Origin: Caldilineaceae bacterium
Lineage (GTDB): Bacteria; Chloroflexota; Anaerolineae; Caldilineales; Caldilineaceae
DNA: 64,000 bases
Assembly (NCBI GenBank): GCA_022842065.1
Contig: JALHQH010000006.1
Location: 201,475 to 265,474 of the forward strand
Reading direction: 5' to 3'
Under the pieces are notes generated by a model. It had not been told where the DNA came from, ran no database searches, and saw only the letters and a program-made list of their open reading frames with translations. The number at the start of each line of letters is the position of its first letter. Positions within the stretch are counted from its first letter, which is position 1. Below, piece by piece: positions 1-8,427 of this stretch. The translations under genes and the position numbers were made by a program.

Positions 1-266
1 GTGACGGGGTATAACTGGCGGACATATTCGTCACCCTCATAGTGGTCGAGCTGCTCTAACAAGCCAGGCAATTGCGCAGGATCCAGCCAATGAACCTCGC
101 CGCTGACCGTGCCTTTGCCCGGTACCGCAATTGGGTAACCATCGCCAACATAAAGCCGTGTGTTGGAAAGGTGGGCAGCCTCCCAATGCAGACTAGCGGC
201 GGCAACGAGGCCAAAGCCACGTTCCCCACTCATTAAAGTACCGTAAACAAAGAGCCGTTCTTCCAT
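1..266 (-). CDS. Gamma-glutamylcyclotransferase-like (GGCT/AIG2) protein, C-terminus cut by the window edge
   Basis: Reading the minus strand from the ATG at 266 gives about 88 residues that run off the left edge. The N-terminus has the family signature LFVYGTLMSGE, and further on there is HYEGDEYVRQLY, matching the conserved LxxYEG(D/E)EY region of GGCT/AIG2-like proteins. These small beta-barrel enzymes cyclise gamma-glutamyl amines to 5-oxoproline; many bacterial members have no proven substrate. A GGAG ribosome site lies about 8 nt before the start. The gene begins only 20 nt after the thiP-like permease stop, so it is probably the third gene of the thiamine-transport operon. The catalytic acidic residue would need the C-terminal part to be judged. 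Confidence 0.8.
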   Translation of the reverse strand, partial: MEERLFVYGTLMSGERGFGLVAAASLHWEAAHLSNTRLYVGDGYPIAVPGKGTVSGEVHWLDPAQLPGLLEQLDHYEGDEYVRQLYPV

Positions 267-285
267 ACTTATACTCCACTCTATC

Positions 286-1947
286 TCAAAACTCGCTTGT
301 ATTAGGCAGACGCAACCGTTCAATCACCAGCAGTGAGACGGCACAGACCGCCATCAGCAAGGTACTCATCGCCAGCGCCTGGCCATAGTTCAACTGGCCG
401 GGTTGGCTGAGCGCCCGATAGATCACCACCGGCATGGTCGGCGTGTCAGGCCGGCTGACCAGTAGCGTTGCGCCAAATTCACCCAGGCTAATCGTAAAGG
501 CAAAGGTTGCACTGACCAGCAGCGCCCGCAGTAGAATCGGGGCATCAACTTCCCACCAGGCCCGCCAGGGTGCGGCCCCCAAGATGGCCGCGGCCTCGCG
601 CAAGCGCGGATCGAGACTGCGCAATGCCGGCAAAAAGGTGCGCAAAACAAAAGGGGCTGCAATCAGTGTATGCGCGATTGGCGTTAACAGCAAGGAAGTA
701 CGTAGCGCGCCGAGCGCGACAATGTAGCCAAAGCCCAGGGTCACGGCCGATGTACCCAGTGGAAGCAGGAAGATCGGGTCGAGCAGCGTCGTCAGCAGCG
801 AGCGGGGACGCGCCAATAAATAGGCACTAATCACCCCAAGCAGCAGGCTCAAGACCATAGTCGCTGCCGCAAAGAGCAGTGAATTGCGCACGGCGACGAG
901 GGGCGCAACAAAAAAGGCACTTTGGCGGGGATTTTCAGCCAGGGCGCGGTAATATTGCAACGTCCAGCCCCCATCGCCCACGCCAAAGCTGCGCCAAGCC
1001 AGCGCCAAGAGCGGGCCGACTAGGACCAGTAACATGAGCAGCAGCGCGATAAAGACGAAAATTCGCGCAGCCCCGCGCGGTGGCCGCGCCACTTGTTGGG
1101 CCGGCTGCATTTCCAGCGGGAGGCTCAGGCGAGCCTGCAGTTGAGTATAGATCGCCATGACGATAAAGGTGAGCCCCATTTGGACCAAGCTCAAAAACGC
1201 GGCAACTGGCAAGTTGAAGAGGTTGACCGCCTGGCGGTAGATCTCCACCTCCAGGGTGGCAAAACGCAACCCACCCAGGATCAAGATGACGCCAAAGCTG
1301 GTAAAGCAGAAGAGAAAGATCAGCAAGCCGGCCGCAATCACACTGGGCAAGATCAACGGCAGGGTGACCTCCCAGAAAATGACTAGCGGCGACGCCCCGA
1401 GCATGGCGGCCCCCTCTCGTAGGCGCGGGCTAAGATTGGCCCAGAAGCTGCCCACCGTGCGCACCACCACACTCACATTGTAAAAGGCATGGGCAATCAG
1501 AATAATCCAGATCGTTTGCAACAGCTCCAGGGGCGGCGCGTCCAGGGCAAAGAGCGTTTGTAGCCACTGGTTAATCATGCCTTGGCGTCCGATGAGCGCG
1601 GTAAACGCAGCCGCCACCACCACCGTTGGCATGACAAACGGGATCGCCGTCAGCGCGCGGAGCAGACTTTTACCCGGAAATTCGTAGTGGGCAAAAAGAT
1701 AGGCCAACGGCAACCCCAAAGCAAGGGTTAACGCGGTTGAGGCCACCGCCTGCCAAGTGGTGAACCAGAGCAACTGCCAGAAGAAAGGCGCGGCGAGCAA
1801 GTCACGCAGCACAGTCCATTCGCCCTCGGTTGCGGCCAGGCTTAGTTGCAGAATGCGCGACAAGGGATAGAAGTAAAACGCGCCCAGAAAGAGTAGCGGC
1901 AAACTATAGAGCAACAGACGCGCCGAACGCTGGAGTAAGGTAGGCAT
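286..1947 (-). CDS. thiP: Thiamine-type ABC transporter permease, two fused permease domains (ThiP-like)
   Basis: Inner-membrane subunit of about 553 residues with roughly twelve hydrophobic segments in two BPD_transp_1 halves. Each half carries an EAA coupling loop: [11 protein letters not shown] near residue 178 and [11 protein letters not shown] near residue 450. Fused double permeases of this size are typical of the ThiP/FbpB group. The neighbouring thiamine-binding-like lipoprotein and the upstream TPP riboswitch argue for thiamine or TPP rather than iron. The reading frame is open up to 2034, but an ATG there would fall inside a perfect hairpin (2007-2039). The ATG at 1947 follows a weak GAGA ribosome site and directly precedes the first membrane segment, so it is preferred. 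No ATPase (ThiQ) gene is visible; it may lie left of the window or be supplied elsewhere. Confidence 0.85.
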   Translation of the reverse strand: MPTLLQRSARLLLYSLPLLFLGAFYFYPLSRILQLSLAATEGEWTVLRDLLAAPFFWQLLWFTTWQAVASTALTLALGLPLAYLFAHYEFPGKSLLRALTAIPFVMPTVVVAAAFTALIGRQGMINQWLQTLFALDAPPLELLQTIWIILIAHAFYNVSVVVRTVGSFWANLSPRLREGAAMLGASPLVIFWEVTLPLILPSVIAAGLLIFLFCFTSFGVILILGGLRFATLEVEIYRQAVNLFNLPVAAFLSLVQMGLTFIVMAIYTQLQARLSLPLEMQPAQQVARPPRGAARIFVFIALLLMLLVLVGPLLALAWRSFGVGDGGWTLQYYRALAENPRQSAFFVAPLVAVRNSLLFAAATMVLSLLLGVISAYLLARPRSLLTTLLDPIFLLPLGTSAVTLGFGYIVALGALRTSLLLTPIAHTLIAAPFVLRTFLPALRSLDPRLREAAAILGAAPWRAWWEVDAPILLRALLVSATFAFTISLGEFGATLLVSRPDTPTMPVVIYRALSQPGQLNYGQALAMSTLLMAVCAVSLLVIERLRLPNTSEF

Positions 1948-2006
1948 AGGGATTCTCAAGTGGCCTAGAGACAAGCGACAACCGTCACGGACAGGGGAGG
2001 CGCGCT

Positions 2007-2039
2007 GGGCGGTGGTAGCAAGGAACGCTACCACCGCCC
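2007..2039. repeat. Perfect 13-bp inverted repeat between thiB and thiP
   Basis: GGGCGGTGGTAGC (2007-2019) and its exact complement (2027-2039) flank a 7-nt loop. It lies in the mRNA between the binding-protein stop and the permease start, with no T-run on either side. It more likely affects mRNA stability or relative expression than termination. Confidence 0.8.
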
Positions 2040-2052
2040 TACCGTGAGCGTT

Positions 2053-3147
2053 TTACCGCAACATTACGGCGGTCCACGCCTCAATCCAGCCCTCGCGGTT
2101 AGCATCGATGAGGGCCGGGTCAAGTTGCGCCGGATCCGTGGGCACTTCGGCGAATTGGGTAAAGAGATCGGGCAGCGGTGTCGCCGGGATGACCGGATAG
2201 ACAAACATCTGCAAGGGCAGATCGGCCTGGAAGGGTTCGCTCAGCATAAAGTCGACAAACTTCTCGGCCAGGGCGCGTTGTTGGGTGCCCTGTAGAATGC
2301 CCACAAATTCGATTTGGCGGAAGACACCGCCGGCGGGGTTGATATTGATACTGGCCGGTGCCTCACGGCCATCTTCCGCATAGAGCACATCGGCGGGGGG
2401 ACTGCTGGTATAGCTGACAACAAGCGGTCGATCCCCTGCACCGGCCGAGCCAACGGTAAAGTAATCATAGTAGGCTTCGCTCCAGCCACTGGTGATCACC
2501 ACCTCATTTTCACGCAGGGCGCGCCAAAAGTCCAGATAGCCCTCTTCGCCAAAGTGACTGATCGTGGCCAACAAAAAGGCCAACCCTGGGGAAGAGGTCG
2601 CCGGATTGGGCACCACGAGCAGGCCGGCATAGGCCGGTTGCGCTAGTTCTTCCAGCGTTGTCGGGAGTGCCAGATTGTTTTCGGCAAACCATTGCTGGTC
2701 AGCGTTGATATTCACATAGCCCACATCAACGGGCAACAGGCGAGCTTCGGGGTCAAGCTGTAGTTCTTGGGGGATGGCCGCAAGTTGGGGCGAGGCATAA
2801 GGTTCGAAGATCTCCGCGGCCAGCGCACGGCTGAGGAAGGTGTTATCCACCCCATAAAAAAGATCGGCCAGGGGCGCATCCTTGCTGAGGATTACCTTAT
2901 TGAGCGCCTCGCCGGCGTCACCCAGGGCCAGAAATTGGATCTGCACCCCGTTGCTTTCCTCAAATTGCGTAATTACTGCTTCACTGACATTGAATGAATC
3001 GTGGCTGGCGATCACCAACGTCGGTACTTCGCTGCTGCCCGCAGTCGCGGCACCATCAGCCACAGGTGTGGCGGGGGCAAGCGCTTGGCAACCAACCAAC
3101 CAGATCAAAGCAGCGAAAACATTCAACCAGACAAACCACTTACGCAT
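2053..3147 (-). CDS. thiB: Thiamine-type ABC transporter substrate-binding lipoprotein (ThiB/TbpA-like)
   Basis: A 364-residue binding protein. A lipoprotein signal ends in the lipobox LVGC (Cys about residue 20), followed by a short Ala/Pro/Thr linker. The mature part begins [14 protein letters not shown] and continues with [18 protein letters not shown] and [14 protein letters not shown]. This is the TbpA/ThiB pattern (short first beta strand, then 'Y/H-DSF', then an 'LGDxGEALNK' segment and 'GVDN'). It should capture thiamine or its phosphates at the outer face of the membrane and deliver it to the permease at 286-1947. A strong GAGGAG ribosome site lies 6 nt before the ATG. A TPP riboswitch plus terminator sits in its leader, so high TPP should switch the operon off. 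The phosphate form bound cannot be told from sequence alone. Confidence 0.88.
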   Translation of the reverse strand: MRKWFVWLNVFAALIWLVGCQALAPATPVADGAATAGSSEVPTLVIASHDSFNVSEAVITQFEESNGVQIQFLALGDAGEALNKVILSKDAPLADLFYGVDNTFLSRALAAEIFEPYASPQLAAIPQELQLDPEARLLPVDVGYVNINADQQWFAENNLALPTTLEELAQPAYAGLLVVPNPATSSPGLAFLLATISHFGEEGYLDFWRALRENEVVITSGWSEAYYDYFTVGSAGAGDRPLVVSYTSSPPADVLYAEDGREAPASININPAGGVFRQIEFVGILQGTQQRALAEKFVDFMLSEPFQADLPLQMFVYPVIPATPLPDLFTQFAEVPTDPAQLDPALIDANREGWIEAWTAVMLR

Positions 3148-3180
3148 TACATGCTCCTCTTCTCAAAATCCATCAAATCG

Positions 3181-3215
3181 CGAAAAACAAAAAGCCTCAC
3201 CCGTCTGGGTGAGGC
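3181..3215 (-). terminator. Intrinsic terminator of the TPP riboswitch (expression platform)
   Basis: On the minus strand a 9-bp stem GCCTCACCC/GGGTGAGGC (3207-3215 with 3194-3202) with a 4-nt loop is followed by TTTTTGTTTTTCG. It sits between the aptamer and the thiB ribosome site, which indicates control by transcription attenuation. Confidence 0.88.
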
Positions 3216-3240
3216 ATGTAACGCGTGAATAAGCTGTTGC

Positions 3241-3332
3241 TCGATTCCTACGCTGGCATTACCCAGATCAGGTTCATGGGTCGGTGACAGATCGGTCACC
3301 CTCTCAGCCTGGCGCTCCCAAGCTCCCCGCGT
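3241..3332 (-). promoter_or_regulatory. TPP (THI-box) riboswitch aptamer
   Basis: The minus strand carries the hallmarks of the aptamer in order: a GCGGGGAGC P1/P2 start, the pyrimidine-sensor CTGAGAGGG, a variable P3 helix, then ACCTGATCTGGGTAATGCC and AGCGTAGGAA. It lies about 95 nt before the thiB start and just before an intrinsic terminator. Binding of thiamine pyrophosphate is expected to favour the terminator and lower expression of the transporter. Confidence 0.95.
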
Positions 3333-3336
3333 CAAT

Positions 3337-3365
3337 TGTATACTCGACTCTGTCATCATTTAACA
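3337..3365 (-). promoter_or_regulatory. Possible promoter of the thiamine operon
   Basis: The minus strand has a -10-like TATACA (3342-3337), 17 bp from a poor -35-like TGTTAA (3365-3360), just upstream of the aptamer. Most of it lies inside the 72-bp palindromic repeat, so the repeat end may supply the promoter. The -35 match is weak. Confidence 0.3.
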
Positions 3366-3410
3366 TTTTCTACACGAGTAAAAATGTAAATGATGACAAC
3401 CGCTGGTGTA
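3339..3410 (-). repeat. 72-bp palindromic repeat, copy 1 (partner at 63608-63679)
   Basis: Inverted repeat with arms TGTCATCATTT.. / ..AAATGATGACA around the core TACTCGTGTAG. A second copy of exactly the same length lies at 63608-63679 in the opposite orientation. The two agree closely over the flanks CCAGCGGTTGTCAT and ATGTTAAAT..ATGACAGAG, but the central core reads in the opposite direction. Copy 1 lies between the tRNA-Lys terminator and the TPP riboswitch. It is MITE-like in size and structure and encodes nothing. Confidence 0.75.
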
Positions 3411-3445
3411 AAAAAGAAAGCGCCCCGTAATTACTGGGCGCTTTC
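3411..3445 (-). terminator. Intrinsic terminator of tRNA-Lys
   Basis: A 10-bp perfect stem GAAAGCGCCC/GGGCGCTTTC (3416-3425 with 3436-3445) is followed on the minus strand by TTCTTTTTTACACC. It lies directly after the 3' end of the tRNA. Confidence 0.85.
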
Positions 3446-3448
3446 CTG

Positions 3449-3521
<73 letters not shown>

Positions 3522-3773
3522 GTAAATTTTAGGTTAAATTGTAAAGCCCTGAAAAACAGGCCCATATCAGCCCGGCTGTGCAGTTTACTACATTCCAGCA
3601 GTTTTGCCAAATTGGGGCACATTAAGAAACCCTTTTTAATCGAAATCTAGACAAATTAGCCTGGCCAAGCCCCAGGCCAATGCAGGGCCTTGGCGCGGGG
3701 CGCAGCGACAGCGCACGGCGTTCACCACCCTCAGCCCATCCGGTCGCCATCTGTTAACTAAATCACCAATTCC
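3522..3773. other. Gap between the divergent tRNA-Lys and the sugar operon
   Basis: No convincing gene is seen. The stretch must contain the tRNA promoter on the minus strand; a TACAAT at about 3540 is a possible -10 without a clear -35. A short GCCTGG/CCAGGC inverted repeat lies at 3659-3677. Confidence 0.5.
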
Positions 3774-3811
3774 TTGACAATCTGCTGATAAAGCGTTAAT
3801 TCGCCCTTAAC
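3774..3811 (+). promoter_or_regulatory. Promoter/operator-like element of the first sugar operon
   Basis: A consensus -35 TTGACA at 3774 is followed by ATCT, AAAG, GTTAA, GCC and TTAA at fixed spacing. The same arrangement occurs at 33445-33482, before the MBL/sugar-transport operon, with 28 of 38 positions identical by eye. GTTAA-N7-TTAAC forms a small dyad that a repressor could bind. The -10 is poor (TTAATT at 16-bp spacing), so this may be an activated promoter or mainly an operator. Confidence 0.45.
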
Positions 3812-3894
3812 GGCTGGCCGCTATGCTCTTACTGTTGCGCGCAAGCGACAGCATTCATTTTCCACCAGCAACATTGACTAAACAAGGTGCATTC

Positions 3895-4722
3895 ATGGCT
3901 CATTCTACTCACCGCCCTGTCATCGGCGCCGCCCTGCCGATTGCCGCTCTCGCCCAGTACGCCGACTGGCTCAAAACGCAGCAGCGCGACCTCGAAATTC
4001 AAGATCCTTTCAATCCCACCGTTTTGGATAATGACTGGCAACCGCTGGTGGCCCAAGCGCGCAGCATACTCGACGGTTACACGGGGCGCATGGGCGTACA
4101 CGGTCCCTTCATGGGGTTGACACTAATGCCACGCGACCCGAAGGTACGCCAGGTGGTGAATGATCGATTGCGTCAAGCCCTCGATTTTGTCCAGGCGCTG
4201 GGCGCGACCCACATGGTCATGCATAGCCCGTTTGATTTCTTTGGTGGGCCTTTATTGCCCCACTCCACAGAACATGGCCAGGCCGAGCAGTTTGAGCTGG
4301 TCCATGCCCTACTCGACCCGATTGTGCCGATTGCTGAAGCAGCCAACTGTACCCTGGTGATCGAGAACATTTACGATACCAATAGCGCACCGCTCTTTGC
4401 CCTCATCCGTTCTTTCAACAGTGATTTTGTCAAGCTGAGCATTGACACTGGCCACGCCTTTATCCGCCACCAGATTGGTGGACCCAGCCCGGCAACCTGG
4501 GTGAGCCAGGCTGGCGCGTTACTCGCCCATATGCATATTCAGGATACCGACGGCCAGATCGACCGCCACTGGGCACCAGGTGCCGGCAATACCGATTGGC
4601 ACGCGCTCTTTGCCGCAGTAGCTGCCCTACCCCAACAACCACGTCTGCTCTTGGAACTGCGCAATAAAGAAGAGATTCCGGCCGGTGCTGCCTGGCTGCA
4701 AGCGCAAGGGTTGGTTATCTAA
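3895..4722 (+). CDS. Xylose-isomerase-like TIM-barrel protein (sugar phosphate isomerase/epimerase family)
   Basis: A 275-residue AP-endonuclease-2/xylose-isomerase-like barrel. Visible metal-site motifs include HMVMHSPFDFFG, LVIENIYD (the Glu ligand, about residue 155), LSIDTGHAF (Asp/His) and HMHIQDTDGQIDRHW (His and Asp near the C-terminus). Such proteins isomerise or epimerise keto-sugars and sugar acids, often with Mn or Co; the substrate is not evident. It heads an operon with two carbohydrate permeases and a UgpB-like binding protein. A close paralogue lies at 62750-63571 and shares QRDLEIQD, GxHGP and RDR/DRHWxPGxGN-type segments. The frame is open from 3823, but the ATG at 3895 has AAGGTG at 5 nt and matches the paralogue's start. 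Confidence 0.85.
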   Translation: MAHSTHRPVIGAALPIAALAQYADWLKTQQRDLEIQDPFNPTVLDNDWQPLVAQARSILDGYTGRMGVHGPFMGLTLMPRDPKVRQVVNDRLRQALDFVQALGATHMVMHSPFDFFGGPLLPHSTEHGQAEQFELVHALLDPIVPIAEAANCTLVIENIYDTNSAPLFALIRSFNSDFVKLSIDTGHAFIRHQIGGPSPATWVSQAGALLAHMHIQDTDGQIDRHWAPGAGNTDWHALFAAVAALPQQPRLLLELRNKEEIPAGAAWLQAQGLVI

Positions 4723-4761
4723 GGGGCAAGTTGCTTTGAAAACGTAGAAAGTAAGGTGATC

Positions 4762-5700
4762 ATGCAACAAGCGAATGCAGGTACATTGCGCTTACCACTG
4801 GCGAAACAGGGGCAAAATACCTTCTGGCGCAAAATGCGCAGCGAATGGCTGGCCGCCTATCTCTGTGTGTTACCGGCGTTGACCCTGATCGCGGTCTTTT
4901 CGCTCTATCCGGTGCTCTACTCGCTGCGCCTGAGTTTCTTTAAATGGGATTTTATCGGACCTGCGCCGGAATTTGTAGGTACCCGCAACTTTGAGCGCCT
5001 GTTTACCTCTGCTGATTTTTGGCAGGTGCTGCGTAACACGCTCTTTTTCAGCGTAGGTACGGTTGTGCTGATCATCATCTTTTCTATGGCGCTGGCGATG
5101 CTATTGGATCTGAAATTACGCGGTAACCCCTTCTTCCGCGCACTCTTTTTTGTGCCCCATCTCACGCCGATGGTGGCGGTTGCCACGCTTTGGATGTTTA
5201 TGTACGACCCAACCGATGGGGTGATCAACAAGGTCATCGAGTTCTTTGGTGTTGAAGGCCCGCAATGGCTCTTTAGCACAACCTGGGCCATGCCCGCGCT
5301 GATCTTCATGAAGGTGTGGAAGGCGGTTGGCTATTACACCGTACTCTTTCTAGCCGGTCTGCAGGCCATCCCCGTGGATCTTTATGACGCCGCCAAAGTC
5401 GATGGTGCCAGCGTGCCCCAACGCATTCGTTTCCTTACCTTGCCCCTACTTTCACCAACGACGCTCTTTGTGATTGTGATTTCCGTCATCGGCTCCTTTC
5501 AGGATTTTGACCAAGTTTTTGTGATGACGCGCGGCGGGCCAGTCAACAGCACCAGTGTTCTTGTCTACTATCTCTACGAACAGGCTTTCCAGCTCTACAA
5601 AGTGGGGACCGGCTCTGCCGTGGCGGTAGTGCTGCTGGTGCTGCTGCTCTTCTTCACCGTGATCCAACTGCGCATCTCCCGCCAGTGGGTGCATTATTAG
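4762..5700 (+). CDS. Carbohydrate ABC transporter permease, MalF/UgpA type
   Basis: About 312 residues. A charged N-terminus is followed by six hydrophobic segments beginning LAAYLCVLPALTLIAVF. The EAA-type loop YDAAKVDGASVPQRIRFLTLP lies in the last third, and FDQVFVMTRGGPVNSTSVLVYYLY is a typical MalF-family end segment. It forms the channel with the MalG-type subunit at 5905-6768. The ATG at 4762 (AAGG at 5 nt) is preferred to the overlapping GTG at 4756. No ATPase gene is present in the cluster, so the motor subunit must come from elsewhere. The TIM-barrel gene ends 39 nt upstream. Confidence 0.9.
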   Translation: MQQANAGTLRLPLAKQGQNTFWRKMRSEWLAAYLCVLPALTLIAVFSLYPVLYSLRLSFFKWDFIGPAPEFVGTRNFERLFTSADFWQVLRNTLFFSVGTVVLIIIFSMALAMLLDLKLRGNPFFRALFFVPHLTPMVAVATLWMFMYDPTDGVINKVIEFFGVEGPQWLFSTTWAMPALIFMKVWKAVGYYTVLFLAGLQAIPVDLYDAAKVDGASVPQRIRFLTLPLLSPTTLFVIVISVIGSFQDFDQVFVMTRGGPVNSTSVLVYYLYEQAFQLYKVGTGSAVAVVLLVLLLFFTVIQLRISRQWVHY

Positions 5701-5730
5701 CGTTTATCCCGATTTGTTTTATACACCGCT

Positions 5731-5840
5731 GACCGGATGACCGGATGACCGGATGACCGGATGACAAGATGACAAGATGAATGGGACATCCTCATCCTAC
5801 TGGAGCCATCGGGGAGCGGTCATCCTGTCATCCTGTCAGG
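5731..5840. repeat. Octamer tandem array with inverted partner array
   Basis: GACCGGAT is repeated four times, then GACAAGAT twice (5731-5778), followed by a spacer and the complementary-sense units ATCCTGTC repeated at 5821-5838. The two arrays can pair into a long hairpin between the two permease genes. Related arrays lie at 49151-49408 and 58730-58845, again just before permease genes. Confidence 0.8.
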
Positions 5841-5904
5841 CTTCCGCATTCAGCGGCATAACGTCTATTAACCACTATCCGGGTGCAACCTACAGGAGTC
5901 AACC

Positions 5905-6768
5905 ATGTTCACAAGTTTACGACGATCCGCACGGGGGATCGGGGATGGCGTAGCCCCGCAGACCGCGCTGGTGGCTTATCTACTGTTGGGCGTGGTCGCC
6001 GTGGTGATTGGCTTTCCCTTTTTCTGGATGGTGATGACCTCTTTGAAAAAGTTAGCCGATGTCTATGTGCTTGCCCAGGTGGTGCCGCCCGATCCACAGT
6101 GGATCAACTACCTTAATGCCTGGCAGAAAGCGCCGTTTAACTGGTATCTCTTTAACAGCACCTTTACGGCCATCGCCATCTTGGCTGGGCAATATCTGAC
6201 GATCATCCCCGCTGCTTACGCCTTTAGCCGGCTTAACTTTCCTGGCCGCGATCTGCTCTTTGTGCTGATCCTGACCACGATGATGGTGCCAATCCAGGTC
6301 ACCTTTATCCCCGCCTTTGTCACCATCTCGCGGCTGGGCTGGAAGGATAGTTACCCGGCGTTGATCGTGCCTTTCCTAACCAGCGCGTTTGGGATCTTTC
6401 TGCTGCGCCAGGCGTTTAAACAGATTCACCAGGATTTTATGGATGCCGCCCGGCTTGACGGTTGCACCCATCTCGGCGTTATGCGCCATGTCTTGGTGCC
6501 GCTCAACGTGCCGACGCTGATCACCTTCGGCCTATTCAGCTTCGTCTACCACTTTAACGACCTCTTCTGGCCGTTGATTGTCACTGACTCGCAGTTGATG
6601 CGCACCATGCCCATGGGGCTATCGAGCTTTATCGAGTTTGAAGGTGGTACCCGCTGGCATGAACTGATGGCCGCCAGTGTTTTTTCCATGGCCCCCCTGA
6701 TCCTTGTCTTCCTCTTTACCCAACGCTTTTTTATCAAAGGGATTGCCAGTTCTGGTTTAAAAGGATAA
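5905..6768 (+). CDS. Carbohydrate ABC transporter permease, MalG/UgpE type
   Basis: 287 residues with six membrane segments. Family motifs include GFPFFWMVMTSLKK near the N-terminus, FSRLNFPGRDLLFVLIL in the middle, the coupling loop MDAARLDGCTHLGVMRHVLVP, and the end segment RFFIKGIASSGLKG, which is nearly invariant in MalG-type subunits. It pairs with the permease at 4762-5700. AGGAG lies 7 nt before the ATG. The 204-nt gap upstream holds the octamer hairpin, which may set subunit ratios. The binding protein follows after 156 nt. Confidence 0.92.
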   Translation: MFTSLRRSARGIGDGVAPQTALVAYLLLGVVAVVIGFPFFWMVMTSLKKLADVYVLAQVVPPDPQWINYLNAWQKAPFNWYLFNSTFTAIAILAGQYLTIIPAAYAFSRLNFPGRDLLFVLILTTMMVPIQVTFIPAFVTISRLGWKDSYPALIVPFLTSAFGIFLLRQAFKQIHQDFMDAARLDGCTHLGVMRHVLVPLNVPTLITFGLFSFVYHFNDLFWPLIVTDSQLMRTMPMGLSSFIEFEGGTRWHELMAASVFSMAPLILVFLFTQRFFIKGIASSGLKG

Positions 6769-6924
6769 GCGCAACCAACGATCACAAATTGTAACGATTC
6801 AACTAGTGGGTTGCGTTGCTGCCATGCCTTTTATCATTTCCGATGGCGCTCTTTCGGCGCGGTAACTTCGCGCGGTCTGAACGTTATTTTTCTACAAACA
6901 ATATAGAACAACAGGAGAATCCAC

Positions 6925-8247
6925 ATGAAATTGCAGCTTCGTCTGCTCATCATGGCGCTCGTCTGCGCCATGACCATTGTTGCTTGCGCGCCACCCGCTG
7001 CCCCAGCCGCCGAAGAGGCCGCCCCGGGCGCAGACACCGCAGCGGCGGCAAGCACCGGCGAAAAGATCCAGGTTCGTTTCTGGTATGGCCTCGGCGGTGA
7101 ACTGGGGGAAGTAATTGAAGAGATGATCAAGCAGTACAACGCCAGCCAGGACGCGATCGAAGTCGTTGGCGTCTTTCAGCAGAGCTACAACGGCGTACAG
7201 GAGAAATTCCAAGCCGCGCTGGTCAGTGGTGATGTGCCGGAAATTGTGCAGATCGAGATTCACGGCACGCCTAAGTTTGCCTCGGCTGGTGCGCTGACCG
7301 AATTGCAGCCCTTTATCGATGCCGACCCCGACCTCAACTTCGAGGACTTGATCCCCGCCGGGATGCTCAATCAGACCTGGGAAGGCAAGCTTTATGCCAT
7401 GCCGATCAACCGCAGCACACCGGTGCTCTACCTCAACAAGCAGATGTTCGAGGCGGCCGGCGTAGAGGCCCCCACCACCTGGCAAGAGTTCCGCGAAGTG
7501 GCCAAAACCTTCACCACGGGCGAAGGCGACGACAAAGTCTACGGCTTCCTGGCGACCCCCTCCTGGTGGTACTTTGAATCGATGGTCTGGAGCAATGGCG
7601 GCGAGATCATGAATGAAGATCTCACGCAGGTGACTTTTGCCGAGCCAGGTGCTGCGCCATTGCAGATCTGGGCCGATATGATTTACCAAGATGGCACCGC
7701 CCGCCCCTTCACCGGTGATCAAGGCTTTGCCCAGCGCAACCAAGCCTTTGCCGAGGGCAAAGGCGCGATGACCTTCGACTCGACCGCTGGCCTGCGTGGT
7801 ATCCTGGCCGCCGTCGATGGCAAGTTCGAGATCCAAACCGTCTTTGTGCCGCACATGGAAGGGTTCAACACTGTAGTGCCGACCGGTGGTGCCGCAGCCG
7901 GCATCCCGGCCGCCGTTTCCGACGAGAAGAAACAGGCCGCCTGGGAGTTCATCAAGTGGTGGATCAGCACCGAACAGAATGCGTTCTGGAGCAGCCAGAC
8001 CGGCTACTGGCCGGTGCGCTACTCCAGCGTGGAATTGTTGCGCGAGCAGAAGTACTACGAGCAAAACCCGGCCTTCGAGACCACGATCAAGCAGCTCGAA
8101 TTTGCCAAGGCAGCCCCGTCCACCCCTTACTGGCCGGTCATCAGCAAAGAGATGGGTACCGCCATTGAGGATGTACTGATCAACAATACGCCTGCCATCG
8201 ATGCGCTGAAGAAGGCCGAAGCCGCGGCGCAGGCCGAGATCGAATAA
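6925..8247 (+). CDS. UgpB-like extracellular solute-binding lipoprotein
   Basis: 440 residues. The signal peptide ends in a TIVAC lipobox, then comes an Ala/Pro/Glu-rich linker. The mature part starts IQVRFWYGLGGELGEVIEEM, close to the 'FWHSMxGELG' start of UgpB, and has INRSTPVLYLNKQMFEAAG, the UgpB/MalE-family hinge segment. It probably binds a sugar, polyol or glycerophosphate-like solute outside the cell for the permeases at 4762-6768; UgpB resemblance alone does not prove glycerol-3-phosphate as ligand. AGGAG lies 8 nt before the ATG. Placement last in the operon, after a gap, fits a need for separate high expression. Confidence 0.88.
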   Translation: MKLQLRLLIMALVCAMTIVACAPPAAPAAEEAAPGADTAAAASTGEKIQVRFWYGLGGELGEVIEEMIKQYNASQDAIEVVGVFQQSYNGVQEKFQAALVSGDVPEIVQIEIHGTPKFASAGALTELQPFIDADPDLNFEDLIPAGMLNQTWEGKLYAMPINRSTPVLYLNKQMFEAAGVEAPTTWQEFREVAKTFTTGEGDDKVYGFLATPSWWYFESMVWSNGGEIMNEDLTQVTFAEPGAAPLQIWADMIYQDGTARPFTGDQGFAQRNQAFAEGKGAMTFDSTAGLRGILAAVDGKFEIQTVFVPHMEGFNTVVPTGGAAAGIPAAVSDEKKQAAWEFIKWWISTEQNAFWSSQTGYWPVRYSSVELLREQKYYEQNPAFETTIKQLEFAKAAPSTPYWPVISKEMGTAIEDVLINNTPAIDALKKAEAAAQAEIE

Positions 8248-8266
8248 CCACCCCACACTGGAAAAA

Positions 8267-8310
8267 GCTGTGTACCGTGTATCCCCGCGGCAAAGCACAT
8301 GGTACACAGC
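8267..8310 (+). terminator. Hairpin after the UgpB-like gene
   Basis: GCTGTGTACCGTGT (8267-8280) pairs with ACATGGTACACAGC (8297-8310) through 14 pairs including one G-U. It lies 20 nt after the stop. No T-run follows, so it may protect the 3' end or act as a Rho-dependent or weak terminator. Confidence 0.5.
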
Positions 8311-8335
8311 GATGCTTCGCAACCAGCCTATCTAA

Positions 8336-8387
8336 AAAGTAATTGACCGGCTTGCTGCCTATCGGCGGCAAGCCGGTCAATTACTTT
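8336..8387 (-). terminator. 20-bp stem terminator after the TetR gene
   Basis: AAAGTAATTGACCGGCTTGC (8336-8355) is exactly complementary to 8368-8387 across a 12-nt loop. On the minus strand the stem is followed by TTTTTAGATAG, as in an intrinsic terminator for the TetR gene that ends at 8428. It may also stop plus-strand readthrough from the sugar operon. Confidence 0.7.
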
Positions 8388-8427
8388 AAGCCAACGCACC
8401 CCTTGCCCGTGATCAGCTTGTACCCGG

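Noticed and set aside
1948..2034. Upstream start of the thiP-like permease at 2034
   Set aside because: It would place the start codon inside a perfect hairpin and add an N-terminus unlike the family; the ATG at 1947 fits better.
6769..6924. Terminator or separate promoter between the MalG-type permease and the UgpB-like gene
   Set aside because: Only a loose CGCAACC/GGTTGCG pair and no convincing hexamer pair or T-run are visible.
6892..8322. Minus-strand open frame (476 codons) opposite the UgpB-like gene
   Set aside because: The plus strand has a clear lipoprotein with signal peptide and ribosome site; the antisense frame has no family resemblance.
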